Shown: piece after piece, positions 43,573 through 51,675 of the stretch
How the letters are laid out: every line of letters begins with the position of its first letter
Numbering within the stretch: the first letter of the stretch is position 1
Assembly: GCA_902490305.1 (NCBI GenBank)
Contig: CABUDI010000009.1
Coordinates: 1-64,000 of the forward strand
Reading direction: 5' to 3'
DNA length: 64,000 nucleotides
Origin: an uncultured Collinsella sp.
GTDB lineage: Bacteria > Actinomycetota > Coriobacteriia > Coriobacteriales > Coriobacteriaceae
The notes under the pieces: model-generated
What the model saw: only the letters and a program-made list of their open reading frames with translations
Database searches by the model: none
What the model was told of the DNA's origin: nothing
Position numbers and translations under genes: made by a program

Positions 43573-44613
43573 ATGTCTGAGCTCAACCCCGTCCGCATTG
43601 CCGTCATCGGCGCCGGCGCCATGGGCCGCAACCACATCCGCTTTGTCACCGAGGAGCCCGAGGCCGAGCTCGTCGCCATCGCCGACGCTTTTGAGGGCGC
43701 CCGCGCCACGGCCGAGGCCGCCGGCGTGCCGTTCTTTACCGATCCCGCCCAGATGATGGACGAGGTCAAGCCCGAGGCCGTCATCATCGCCACGCCCAAC
43801 GACCTGCACCTGGGCGTCGCCCGCGAGGCCGTCAAGCGCAACATCGTGCCGCTGGTCGAAAAGCCGATCTCCAACGACCTCGAGGATGCCCAGGCCTTCG
43901 CCGCCGAGGCCGAAACCGCCGGCGTGCCCGTGCTCGTGGGCCAGCACCGTCGCCACAACCCCTTCGTCAACAAGGCCAAGGAGATCATCGAGTCCGGCGA
44001 GCTGGGCAAGCTCACCGTGTCGAGCTTCCACTACATGATCTATAAGAACGACGAGTACTTCGACGTCGAGTGGCGCCGCAAGAAGGGCGCCGGCCCGATC
44101 CTGGTCAACCTGGTGCACGACGTCGACCTGCTCCGCTACCTGCTGGGCGAGCCCGTCGCCGTCCAGGGCATGCAGTCCAGCGCCGCCCGCGGTTTTGAGA
44201 CCGAGGATTCCGCCGTGGTCAACGTCCGCTTTGCCGATGGCGCGCTTGCGAGCATGACTATCTCCGACGCCACCGCCAGCCCCTGGAACTGGGAGGCAAC
44301 CGCTCGCGAGGATCCGCAGTACCGTCCCTTCGACGCCGACGCTTACTTTATTGGCGGCACCAAGGGTGCCCTGTCGCTGCCCCGCCTGCACCAGTTCTCC
44401 TACGACGGCGCCTCCAACTGGCACAAGCCGCTGCAAATGGAGATTCCGGCCGTGGATCCGGCGCTGCCGCACAAGATGCAGCTCAAGCACTTTGTAAAGG
44501 TCGTCCGCCGCGAGGTCGAGCCCGTCGTGACCCCCGCCGACAACGTCAAGACGCTCACGCTTCTCAACGCCATCAAGGAGGCCGCCGAGACCGGCCAGCT
44601 CGTCGAGCTGTAA
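43573..44613 (+). CDS. Gfo/Idh/MocA family oxidoreductase
   Basis: An NAD(P)-dependent oxidoreductase, 346 aa. The N-terminal Rossmann fold shows AVIGAGAMGRNH; the family EKPIS motif carries the catalytic-region Lys; GQHRRHNPFV and the HDVDLLRYLLG helix with its conserved His-Asp are present. AAGGAG lies before the ATG. Family members oxidise inositols, glucose derivatives or hydroxylated rings. It shares a cluster with an SDR and an OFA-type carrier, so two successive oxidations of one imported compound are plausible. Confidence 0.88.
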   Translation: MSELNPVRIAVIGAGAMGRNHIRFVTEEPEAELVAIADAFEGARATAEAAGVPFFTDPAQMMDEVKPEAVIIATPNDLHLGVAREAVKRNIVPLVEKPISNDLEDAQAFAAEAETAGVPVLVGQHRRHNPFVNKAKEIIESGELGKLTVSSFHYMIYKNDEYFDVEWRRKKGAGPILVNLVHDVDLLRYLLGEPVAVQGMQSSAARGFETEDSAVVNVRFADGALASMTISDATASPWNWEATAREDPQYRPFDADAYFIGGTKGALSLPRLHQFSYDGASNWHKPLQMEIPAVDPALPHKMQLKHFVKVVRREVEPVVTPADNVKTLTLLNAIKEAAETGQLVEL

Positions 44614-44773
44614 CGCCCCAGGGTGGGCCGCGGCAGAAACCCTGCGCCGAGCCCCTCGGCCCGCTATCGACAAGCCCCTCTTCTCTGCCCCGCGAGCAGC
44701 CTCCTGCCCGCGGGGCATTTTGGTATCCTTGGTAGCCCTGTGCTGCAAACGCACCTTAAACGCAAGGAGTCCC

Positions 44774-46921
44774 ATGGATCTTATCGCCCAGCTCGCCCGC
44801 GAGCTCAACCTTAAGACCGCCAACGTCGAGGCGGCCGTCAAGCTCATCGACGAGGGCAACACCATCCCCTTTATCTCGCGCTACCGCAAGGAAGCCACGG
44901 GCGGCATGGACGACGTCGCCCTGCGTGCACTCGACGAGCGCCTGTCCTACCTGCGCAATCTTGAGCAGCGTAAAGACGACGTCATCCTGCTCATCGATGC
45001 CCAGGGCAAGCTCACGCCCGAGCTCGAGCAGCAGATTCGCGAGGCCACGCAGCTCCAGCGCGTCGAGGACCTCTATAAGCCCTACCGCAAAAAGCGCATG
45101 ACCCGCGCGCAGAAGGCCCGCGAGGCAGGCCTGGAGCCGCTCGCCAACATGATCATCATGCAGGCCTCGGCCAAGGGCAGCGCGCTCGACGCCGCCGCGG
45201 CCTACGTCAACGAGGACGCCGGCTTCGACACGCCCGAAAAAGCGCTCGCCGGCGCGGCCGACATCGTGGCCGAGACGGTAGCCGAGGACCCGGAGAACGT
45301 CGCCGACCTGCGCGCCTTTACACAAAACACCGCCGACATCGTCGTCGAGGCCACCGACCCCGCCGAGAAGACCCCCTACGAGCCGTACTACAACTTTGAC
45401 GAGCCGCTGCGCCGTATTCCCAACCACCGCGTGCTGGCTATCGACCGCGGCGAGCGCGAGGGCAAGCTCCGCGTGCGCGTGAACGTCGACGGCGCTGCCG
45501 CCACGGCACGCCTCGGCAGCCGTTGGCCCCGACGTCAGGGCGTCTTCGCGCCCGTCTTCGATGCCGCCATCGCCGACGGTTACAAGCGCCTCATGGCCCC
45601 CTCGCTGGAGCGCGAGGCCCGCGCCAAGCTCACCGTTCGCGCCCAGACCGAGGCCATCAACGTCTTTGCCAAGAATCTCGAGGGCCTGCTCTCGGCACGC
45701 CCCGTGCGCGGCGCCCGCGTGCTCGCGCTCGATCCGGGCTACCGCACCGGCTGCAAGGTCGCCGTCATGGACGAGACCGGCAAGCTACTCGACCACGGCG
45801 TGGTCTACCCCACCAAGCCGCGCCACGACGTCGCCGGCACCAAGCGCGAGCTCGCTCGCCTCGTCAAGAAAGACGGCGTCAACACCATCGTCATCGGCAA
45901 CGGCACCGCCAGCCGCGAGACCGAGGAAGTCGTCTCGGAGTTCATTGCCGAGCAGGCGCCCAGCCTTCGCTACACCATCGTTAACGAAGCCGGCGCGTCG
46001 GTGTACTCCGCCTCCGAGCTCGCCAGCCAGGAATATCCCGACCTGGACGTCACCGTGCGTGGCGCCATGAGCCTGGGCCGTCGCCTGCAAGACCCGCTGG
46101 CAGAGCTCGTCAAGATTCCGCCCCAGTCTATCGGCGTGGGCCAGTACCAGCACGACCTTGACCAGGCCGAGCTCTCACGCACCCTGGGCCACGTGGTGGA
46201 GGACGTCGTTAACCGCGTGGGCGTCGACGTCAACACCGCAAGCGCGAGCCTGCTGGGATACGTATCGGGCATTACGCCGAGCGTGGCCAAGAACATCGTG
46301 GCATACCGCGAGGAAAACGGCGCCTTTACCGATCGCCGCCAGCTTAAGAAGGTCCCCAAGCTGGGACCCAAGGCATACCTCAACGCCGCGGGCTTCCTGC
46401 GCATCAGCGGTGGCAAGAACCCGCTCGATGCGACGAGCGTCCACCCCGAGAGCTACGAGGTGGCCACGTCCGTCCTGGAGCGCGCCGGCGTTGCGGCAAG
46501 CGAGCTCAGCCGCGGCGGCGTGCCCGATATCGAGCGTCGCCTGGGCAGCATTTCGGCACTGGCAAGCGACCTGGACTGCGGCACCCTGACGCTCATCGAC
46601 ATCGTCAACGAGCTCAAGAAGCCCGGTCGCGACCCGCGCGACGACGCGCCCGAGGTGGTCTTTAGCCGCTCGGCGCTTTCCATCGACGACCTGGAGCCCG
46701 GCATGGAACTCAAGGGCACGGTGCGCAACGTTGTGGACTTTGGCGCCTTCGTCGACGTGGGCGTGCACCAGGACGGCCTCGTACACATCTCCAAGCTGGC
46801 CAACCGCTTCGTCAAGCACCCCAGCGACGTGGTGCGCGTCGGTGACACGGTCAAGGTGTGGGTCGAAAAGGTCGACCGCGACCGCAAGAAGATCTCCCTC
46901 ACCATGGTGCAGGGGAAGTAA
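44774..46921 (+). CDS. tex: Tex family RNA-binding transcription accessory protein
   Basis: A 715-aa Tex homologue. In order: N-terminal helical HTH-like region (ANVEAAVKLIDEGNTIPFI), YqgF-type RNase-H-like domain (LALDPGYRTGCK), helix-hairpin-helix motifs (TPSVAKNIVAYREENGAF) and a C-terminal S1 RNA-binding domain (GTVRNVVDFGAFVDVGVHQD). Tex relates to eukaryotic Spt6 and affects transcription. The ATG at 44774 has AAGGAG 4 nt upstream; an upstream in-frame ATG at 44720 has none. It stands alone. Confidence 0.95.
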   Translation: MDLIAQLARELNLKTANVEAAVKLIDEGNTIPFISRYRKEATGGMDDVALRALDERLSYLRNLEQRKDDVILLIDAQGKLTPELEQQIREATQLQRVEDLYKPYRKKRMTRAQKAREAGLEPLANMIIMQASAKGSALDAAAAYVNEDAGFDTPEKALAGAADIVAETVAEDPENVADLRAFTQNTADIVVEATDPAEKTPYEPYYNFDEPLRRIPNHRVLAIDRGEREGKLRVRVNVDGAAATARLGSRWPRRQGVFAPVFDAAIADGYKRLMAPSLEREARAKLTVRAQTEAINVFAKNLEGLLSARPVRGARVLALDPGYRTGCKVAVMDETGKLLDHGVVYPTKPRHDVAGTKRELARLVKKDGVNTIVIGNGTASRETEEVVSEFIAEQAPSLRYTIVNEAGASVYSASELASQEYPDLDVTVRGAMSLGRRLQDPLAELVKIPPQSIGVGQYQHDLDQAELSRTLGHVVEDVVNRVGVDVNTASASLLGYVSGITPSVAKNIVAYREENGAFTDRRQLKKVPKLGPKAYLNAAGFLRISGGKNPLDATSVHPESYEVATSVLERAGVAASELSRGGVPDIERRLGSISALASDLDCGTLTLIDIVNELKKPGRDPRDDAPEVVFSRSALSIDDLEPGMELKGTVRNVVDFGAFVDVGVHQDGLVHISKLANRFVKHPSDVVRVGDTVKVWVEKVDRDRKKISLTMVQGK

Positions 46922-46930
46922 ACCGCCAAA

Positions 46931-47150
46931 GCAAGGGTACCCCCTCTCGCGACGTGCAAAATGGCGAATATTCAGCATTTCCCGGTAGCTCCGCGACGCC
47001 TCGGAGAGTCATAAAAGCAAAAACGGCCCCCGTTTTGGCGTTTTAGAGCCAAAACGGGGGCCGTTCCGTGCTTCGACCAACTGGTAAAAGTCTTTACCAT
47101 GCTGAATATTCGCGATTTTGCACGTCGCTGCAGGGGGGGGTACCTTTGTC
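46931..47150. repeat. about 200-bp composite palindrome around a terminator
   Basis: A 28-bp inverted repeat with one mismatch joins 46951-46978 (GACGTGCAAAATGGCGAATA...) and 47099-47126. Outer arms continue the pairing: GGGTACCCCC near 46936 and GGGGGGGGTACC near 47133. At the centre is an 18-bp perfect hairpin (47022-47065). It looks like a single mobile or structural element rather than a simple terminator. Confidence 0.8.
47016..47065 (-). terminator. strong hairpin terminator in the composite palindrome
   Basis: AACGGCCCCCGTTTTGGC (47022-47039) pairs perfectly with 47048-47065. On the minus strand it is followed by TTTTTGCTTTTA, so it would stop transcription from the transaldolase side; the A-run on the other side makes it partly bidirectional for tex. 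Confidence 0.75.
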
Positions 47151-47203
47151 AACGGCAGGATATGGAAGCCAATCACCAACCTACCGGAAGTTCGTGTCGG
47201 CAG

Positions 47204-47273
47204 CCCCGGCCTTTCCTTTGCCTAGCGCGACCCTCGCGAAGCGCGTGAGCGATAGGGAAAGGAAAGGCCGGGG
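47204..47273. repeat. 16-bp inverted repeat downstream of the first aldolase gene
   Basis: CCCCGGCCTTTCCTTT (47204-47219) and AAAGGAAAGGCCGGGG (47258-47273) are perfect complements. The loop contains CGCGACCCTCGCG and GAAGCGCG, which can fold too. No T-run follows on either strand. Confidence 0.75.
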
Positions 47274-47304
47274 CGAACAACCCGCGATGTAGCCAGCGTT
47301 CGCG

Positions 47305-48009
47305 TTACGGCAGGATGTGGAATCCGAGCGAGGCGATATCCTTGGCAAAGCCGCGGACAGTATCGAGCGAAACCTCGTACGAATCACGGCCGATGTTCTT
47401 GCGCTTGGCCAGGATGCTATTGGGCACCGTGATGATCTGGCAACCGCATCCTTCCGCCTGGTAAATATTGATAAGCTCGCGTGTGGATGCCCACAGGACC
47501 TCGCAGTTGGGCTTGGCGGCGGCCTTCTTGACCGACTCCGTCATAAACGGAATGGGGTCGACGCCGGTGTCGGCGATGCGGCCGGCAAAGAGCGAGATGA
47601 TAGACGGCGTCTCGGCGTCAACGGCCTCGACCATCTCATCGACCTGCTCGGGCGTAAAGATGGTGGTGACGTTGACCTTGATGCCGTCGGCAGAAAGCTT
47701 GCACACCAGCTCGGCGGTGGACTCACCCTTGGTGGTCACGCACGGAATCTTGACGTAGACGTTATCTGCCCAGGTAGCGATCTCGCGGGCCTCGACCTCC
47801 ATGGTCTTGACGTCGTCGGCAAAGACCTCAAACGAGACGGACACATCGGTGATGTGGGCCAGGACCTCCTTGGCAAACGCGCGGCAATCCGTCACGCCGC
47901 CCTTCTTCATAAGGGACGGGTTAGTCGTGAAACCCTGAACGTTGCCGTTCTCGTACATGTCGAGCATGCCCTCGAGGTTTGCACCGTCAGCGAACACCTT
48001 GATTGCCAT
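47305..48009 (-). CDS. transaldolase-like fructose-6-phosphate aldolase family protein, paralogue 1
   Basis: A 234-aa class I aldolase of the TalC/FSA-transaldolase subfamily. The Schiff-base Lys lies in VYVKIP; FTTNPSLM, VNVTTIFTPEQ and SLFAGRIADTGVDP are family segments. The ATG at 48009 has AGGAATCAGG upstream. It is about 80% identical by eye to a second copy at 50605-51315. Unlike that copy it is outside the PTS operon, separated by a terminator, so it should be expressed independently. Transaldolase and F6P-aldolase activities cannot be separated by sequence alone. Confidence 0.9.
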   Translation of the reverse strand: MAIKVFADGANLEGMLDMYENGNVQGFTTNPSLMKKGGVTDCRAFAKEVLAHITDVSVSFEVFADDVKTMEVEAREIATWADNVYVKIPCVTTKGESTAELVCKLSADGIKVNVTTIFTPEQVDEMVEAVDAETPSIISLFAGRIADTGVDPIPFMTESVKKAAAKPNCEVLWASTRELINIYQAEGCGCQIITVPNSILAKRKNIGRDSYEVSLDTVRGFAKDIASLGFHILP

Positions 48010-48333
48010 CTGCCTGATTCCTTTCGTTTGCATAAGGCCGGTAAACTGCTAAACACTTTACCTATGTTTATCAAGGCGTGAACTGCGGGTTTTTATCTTC
48101 TCGGCGAACGGTTTTACGGTTTTACCATTTTTATATCGACACCCCAGCAGCAAAACGTTTTTGCCATTCATTGCGTTTGATTCCGCTCACGGCGCAGAGA
48201 CGATGCTTCGTCAATACGTTTTCACAACCACTTCAAAACAAAAAGCGGTGACGCCTCATTTGAGACGTCACCGCTTCCGTGTAGGAGCCGGTTATCGGAG
48301 CTCCGCCCGATTAGGGCTTAAAGTGTGCCTGGA
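48010..48333. other. intergenic region between first aldolase and PTS EIIC genes
   Basis: AT-rich stretch holding the aldolase promoter region, for which no clean hexamer pair stands out, and the PTS operon terminator. Repeated TTTTAC/GGTTTTAC words occur near 48108-48130. No gene is supported. Confidence 0.5.
48236..48276 (-). terminator. intrinsic terminator of the PTS operon
   Basis: AAGCGGTGACG (48243-48253) pairs perfectly with CGTCACCGCTT (48266-48276). On the minus strand a TTTTTGTTTT run follows, 58 nt after the EIIC stop. Confidence 0.87.
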
Positions 48334-49725
48334 TTACTCTTCCTCAACGTGGTTGATCACAGCGCCTTTGGTGTGGATGAAGTTGGGGACAAAGGCGACG
48401 ATCAGAAGGACAGCGAGAATCGCGTAGACACCGGTGGTACCGAAGGCCTCGGCAGCGCGGCCGAGCGTAATACCAATAACGGAGAAGTCGAAGTCGCCGA
48501 ACGTAGTGTTCTTGAAGCCGAAGACGTCAAGAACAGGCAGGAGCAGAGCAGGGGCAAAGGTGATGAGCAGGCCGTTGACGAAAGCGCCAAGAGCTGCACC
48601 CTTGCGGCCACCGGTAGCATTGCCGTAGATGCCGGCGGTAGCACCGCAGAAGAAGTGAGGAACCATGCCCGGGATGATGAAGATACCGAGGGTAGCGCCC
48701 ACGATGAACATACCGACCACGCCACCGATAAAGGAAGCGACAAAGCCGAGAATGACGGCGGTGGGAGCGTAGGGGAAGAAGACGGCGCAGTCGACGGCGG
48801 GGATGGCACCGGGGATCAGCTTGTTGGAGATGCCCTGGAAGGCCGGGACCAGGTCGGCGAGAATCATGCGGACGCCGTTGTAGACGATGGTGACGCCGAC
48901 GGCGAAGGACAGAGCACAGGTCAGGGCGTAAACAATCACGTTGTCGCCGCCAGCAGTCTCAGTAACAACCGCAGGATCTGCGATGTAAGCGGCAAAAGCA
49001 GTCACCAGGTAGAAGAAGGCCATGGTAAGAGCCGTGGAGATGGTGGTGTCGCGCAGGAAGGCATACTTCTCGGGAACCTCGATCTTCTCTGTGCTGTTCT
49101 CCTCGGCGTCCTTAGCAAACAGCGTACCGACTGCAGCGGAGATATAGTAGGCAAGCGAGCCGAAGTGACCCATGGCGATCTCGTCGCCATCGGTAACCTT
49201 CTCGGTGAAACGCTGGCCGACGGCGGGAAGCATGGCGCTCACGAGGCCCAGGAACATACCGCCCACAATGATAAGCTGGACATCCTCGAAGCCAGATGCC
49301 TGCAGAACAGCAGACAGCAGGCAAGCCATGAACATGCTGTGATGGCCCGTCAGGAAGATGTACTTAAACTTGGTAAAGCGAGCAATGATAATGTTCACGA
49401 CGTAGCCGAGAATCAGGATCATCATGGTCTGAACGCCGAGGACGCTCTGGGCCATCGAAACGACGACCTCGTTGTTGGGCACGACGCCGGTGATGTGGAA
49501 ACCGGTCTCGATGAAGGTACCCAGCGGAGCAAGGTTCTCCTGAACAACAGCGGCGCCGGCAGACAGCATGATGTAGCCAAGGATCGGCTTCAGGGTGCCC
49601 GTCATCACCTTGTGGGCGGGACGCTTAAGCGCGACAAGGCCGACAAAAGCGAACAGGCCCATAATCCATGCTGGCTTGGTCAGAATCGATTGGATAAACT
49701 CAAGTATGGGAAGGATGACTTGCAT
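48334..49725 (-). CDS. ascorbate-type PTS transporter subunit IIC
   Basis: A membrane sugar channel of the UlaA/SgaT family, about 463 aa with ten or more helices. HHSMFMACLLSAVL, VYNGVRMILADLVPAFQGIS and AVDCAVFFPYAP are characteristic of this family. The ATG at 49725 has AAAGGAAG upstream; the frame reaches 49770 without support. The UlaA family includes ascorbate carriers, but no UlaD/E/F/G-type catabolic genes lie here and an aldolase takes their place, so another sugar is likely. Last gene of the operon aldolase-EIIA-EIIB-EIIC. Confidence 0.9.
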   Translation of the reverse strand: MQVILPILEFIQSILTKPAWIMGLFAFVGLVALKRPAHKVMTGTLKPILGYIMLSAGAAVVQENLAPLGTFIETGFHITGVVPNNEVVVSMAQSVLGVQTMMILILGYVVNIIIARFTKFKYIFLTGHHSMFMACLLSAVLQASGFEDVQLIIVGGMFLGLVSAMLPAVGQRFTEKVTDGDEIAMGHFGSLAYYISAAVGTLFAKDAEENSTEKIEVPEKYAFLRDTTISTALTMAFFYLVTAFAAYIADPAVVTETAGGDNVIVYALTCALSFAVGVTIVYNGVRMILADLVPAFQGISNKLIPGAIPAVDCAVFFPYAPTAVILGFVASFIGGVVGMFIVGATLGIFIIPGMVPHFFCGATAGIYGNATGGRKGAALGAFVNGLLITFAPALLLPVLDVFGFKNTTFGDFDFSVIGITLGRAAEAFGTTGVYAILAVLLIVAFVPNFIHTKGAVINHVEEE

Positions 49726-49740
49726 CTGGGCTTCCTTTCT

Positions 49741-49796
49741 TTTTAACGTGGGCGCGTTTCCCTCTTCCACAGGGAACCGCCCTTTTTTGTGCCGCT
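49741..49796. other. hairpin between EIIB and EIIC genes
   Basis: GGGCGCGTTTCCCT pairs imperfectly with AGGGAACCGCCC. It is followed by TTTTTT only when read on the + strand; on the operon strand it may act as an RNA stability or processing site. Confidence 0.45.
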
Positions 49797-50072
49797 TTAG
49801 GCGTTAGCGGCGGCCGCCTTGATTGCCTCGAGGGCGTCTTCGCGGATCTTCTTCTTGTTCACATAGCTGCGAACGATCACGACGTTACCGTGAAGCTCGG
49901 GAGCGAGCTCCTTAACGGTGATGAACAGATCCGGATTTGCGGAAGAAGCACCGTTCAGGTCCATAGACTCAACGTCGGCCTTGATGCCCTCCTCCTCGCA
50001 AAGCTCCTCGACTTTGCCAGCGAGCATCAGGCTGGACCCGATGCCGTTTCCGCATACGGTGATGATATGCAT
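49797..50072 (-). CDS. PTS transporter subunit IIB (lactose/ascorbate-type)
   Basis: A 91-aa phosphocarrier. The phospho-cysteine loop VCGNGIGSS stands at the N-terminus (Cys7), as in UlaB. It takes phosphate from EIIA and passes it to sugar during transport. GGAAGG precedes the ATG. It lies between the EIIA and EIIC genes of the same operon, with a 76-nt gap after EIIA. Confidence 0.92.
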   Translation of the reverse strand: MHIITVCGNGIGSSLMLAGKVEELCEEEGIKADVESMDLNGASSANPDLFITVKELAPELHGNVVIVRSYVNKKKIREDALEAIKAAAANA

Positions 50073-50148
50073 GGCAACCTTCCTCTCCTACACGTGACGG
50101 TTTTCCCGTCTATCCAAAAGCGGCGACGCATCGCCGTGCCATTAAGGC

Positions 50149-50595
50149 CTAAAAGAATGAACGCATGGTCTCCAGAACTTGCTCGGGCGTATCGCACGCG
50201 CTGAGCTTGGCAACGCAGTCCTCATCCTCGAACATCTGCGAAAGCTCCGCCAAGCAGCCAAGATGGGCCTTGGGGTCGGGCGCGCAGATGCCCACGAGCA
50301 CGTGAACCGGATCGAAATCCTCATGTCCAAACGCAACCGCAGGATCAAGCGTGACGATGCAGATTCCCGCTTCGCTCACGTTGCCATCGGCCTGGGCATG
50401 GGGCATGGCGATGCCCTCTTCAAGAACCATATAGGGACCGAATTTGTGAACCGATGAAATCATGGCGTCGACATAGCTCTGGTCGCATTTGCCGGCGTCT
50501 ACGAGCAATTTGCCGCACGCCTTGATCGCTTCCTCCCAATCGGAGGCCTCGACATGGCAGGCAACAAGCTCGGGCTTAAGAAGATCGGTCAGCAT
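50149..50595 (-). CDS. PTS transporter subunit IIA (mannitol/fructose-like, UlaC type)
   Basis: A 148-aa EIIA with the phospho-histidine in GIAMPHAQ, after the typical VLEE segment. It accepts phosphate from HPr. AGGGGGCGAG precedes the ATG, 9 nt downstream of the aldolase gene. UlaC-type assignment follows from pairing with the UlaA/UlaB-like partners. Confidence 0.92.
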   Translation of the reverse strand: MLTDLLKPELVACHVEASDWEEAIKACGKLLVDAGKCDQSYVDAMISSVHKFGPYMVLEEGIAMPHAQADGNVSEAGICIVTLDPAVAFGHEDFDPVHVLVGICAPDPKAHLGCLAELSQMFEDEDCVAKLSACDTPEQVLETMRSFF

Positions 50596-50604
50596 GCTCG
50601 CCCC

Positions 50605-51315
50605 CTACTCCTCGGGCAGGATATGAAAACCAAGCGCCTGAATGTCGCAGGCAAAGCCCTTGACCGTATCAAGCGAGTACTCAAGCAAATCTTTCCCGAA
50701 ATTCTTGCGCTTGGCAAGAAGGGCATTGGGGACCGTAATGATCTGGCAGCCAACAGACTCTGCCTGGAAGATGTTGAGCACCTCACGCGTGGATGCCCAG
50801 AGAACCTCGGCGGCGGGCTTGACGGCAGCCTTCTTTACGGACTCCGCCATGAGGGGCAGCGGATCGACACCGGTATCGGCGATTCGGCCGGCAAAGATAG
50901 ACAGAATAGAGGGGGTCTCGGCAGAGACGGCATCGACGAACTCGTCGACCTGCTCGGGCGTGAAGATGGTGGTGACATTCACCTTGATGCCATCGGCGGA
51001 AAGGCGCTTGACCAGCGCGGCGGTGGACTCGCCCTTGGTGTTGAGCGCCGGAATCTTAACGTAGACGTTGTCCGCCCAGGTTGCGATCTCGCGAGCCTCG
51101 GCCTCCATACCAGCCTCGTCGTCGGCGAACACCTCAAAAGAGACCGACACATCGGTGATGTGCTCAAGAACCGTCTTGGCAAAAGCACGGTAGTCAGTCA
51201 CGCCACCGGCCTTCATAAGGGAAGGATTGGTCGTGAAGCCCTGAACGTTGCCATTGTCGTGCATGTCAAGCATGCCCTCGAGGTTAGCGCCGTCGGCAAA
51301 CACCTTGATCGCCAT
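50605..51315 (-). CDS. transaldolase-like fructose-6-phosphate aldolase family protein, paralogue 2
   Basis: A 236-aa close paralogue of the protein at 47305-48009, with the same Schiff-base VYVKIP and FTTNPSLM segments. It is the first gene of an operon continuing with PTS EIIA, EIIB and EIIC. A PTS delivering a ketose 6-phosphate directly to this aldolase would yield glyceraldehyde 3-phosphate and a C3 ketone. AAAGGA lies before the ATG. A DeoR regulator is divergent. Confidence 0.9.
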   Translation of the reverse strand: MAIKVFADGANLEGMLDMHDNGNVQGFTTNPSLMKAGGVTDYRAFAKTVLEHITDVSVSFEVFADDEAGMEAEAREIATWADNVYVKIPALNTKGESTAALVKRLSADGIKVNVTTIFTPEQVDEFVDAVSAETPSILSIFAGRIADTGVDPLPLMAESVKKAAVKPAAEVLWASTREVLNIFQAESVGCQIITVPNALLAKRKNFGKDLLEYSLDTVKGFACDIQALGFHILPEE

Positions 51316-51675
51316 GTTGGTCCTTTCTCATCTAGCATTATTGCTATCGAAAGCCTTTTTCTTTGTTTCAAAAGCTTTTCGGCTTTCTTTTATAAACTAC
51401 TTCAAAAGATATCGAAAGCTCAATTGCCAACTTTCCGTGAACGGTCGATTATCGGGCGTGAACGTATCTCACTTTTTTTCGAATACCTTTCAGGCAAGAC
51501 TCTTTACTGGCTGTTGCAGGCATTCTGCACGTCAGGCCAACTACTAATTACAAATAAAAGCAAGGCGTGTCATTCATCTCGTTCGCTCGATTTCGCCTTG
51601 TTCTTTTCATATCGATACGTTATATTTCGATTACGAAAGGCATTTCTTTTGCCTTTCGTTCAAAAGGAGCGACTT
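51316..51675. promoter_or_regulatory. divergent control region with repeated CGAAAG/CTTTCG operators
   Basis: AT-rich 360 bp. TCGAAAGC occurs at 51347-51354 and 51412-51419, with a -10-like TATAAA (minus strand, 51394-51389) between them for the PTS operon. A perfect dyad CGAAAGGC (51634-51641)/GCCTTTCG (51651-51658) lies just downstream of the DeoR promoter. Repeats of this kind fit DeoR-family binding. Confidence 0.6.
51598..51626 (+). promoter_or_regulatory. promoter of the DeoR regulator gene
   Basis: TTGTTC (51598-51603), 17 nt, TATATT (51621-51626). The CGAAAGGC dyad begins 8 nt downstream, positioned for autorepression. Confidence 0.5.

Noticed and set aside
48334..49725. Firm naming of the PTS as an ascorbate transporter (ulaA)
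   Set aside because: The family match is good, but none of the ascorbate catabolic genes is present and an aldolase is in the operon, so the substrate-based symbol would over-claim.
50554..51675. N-terminal extension of the DeoR gene through the aldolase region
   Set aside because: The frame is merely open antisense to the aldolase gene. A strong ribosome site and the DeoR N-terminus place the start at 51676.
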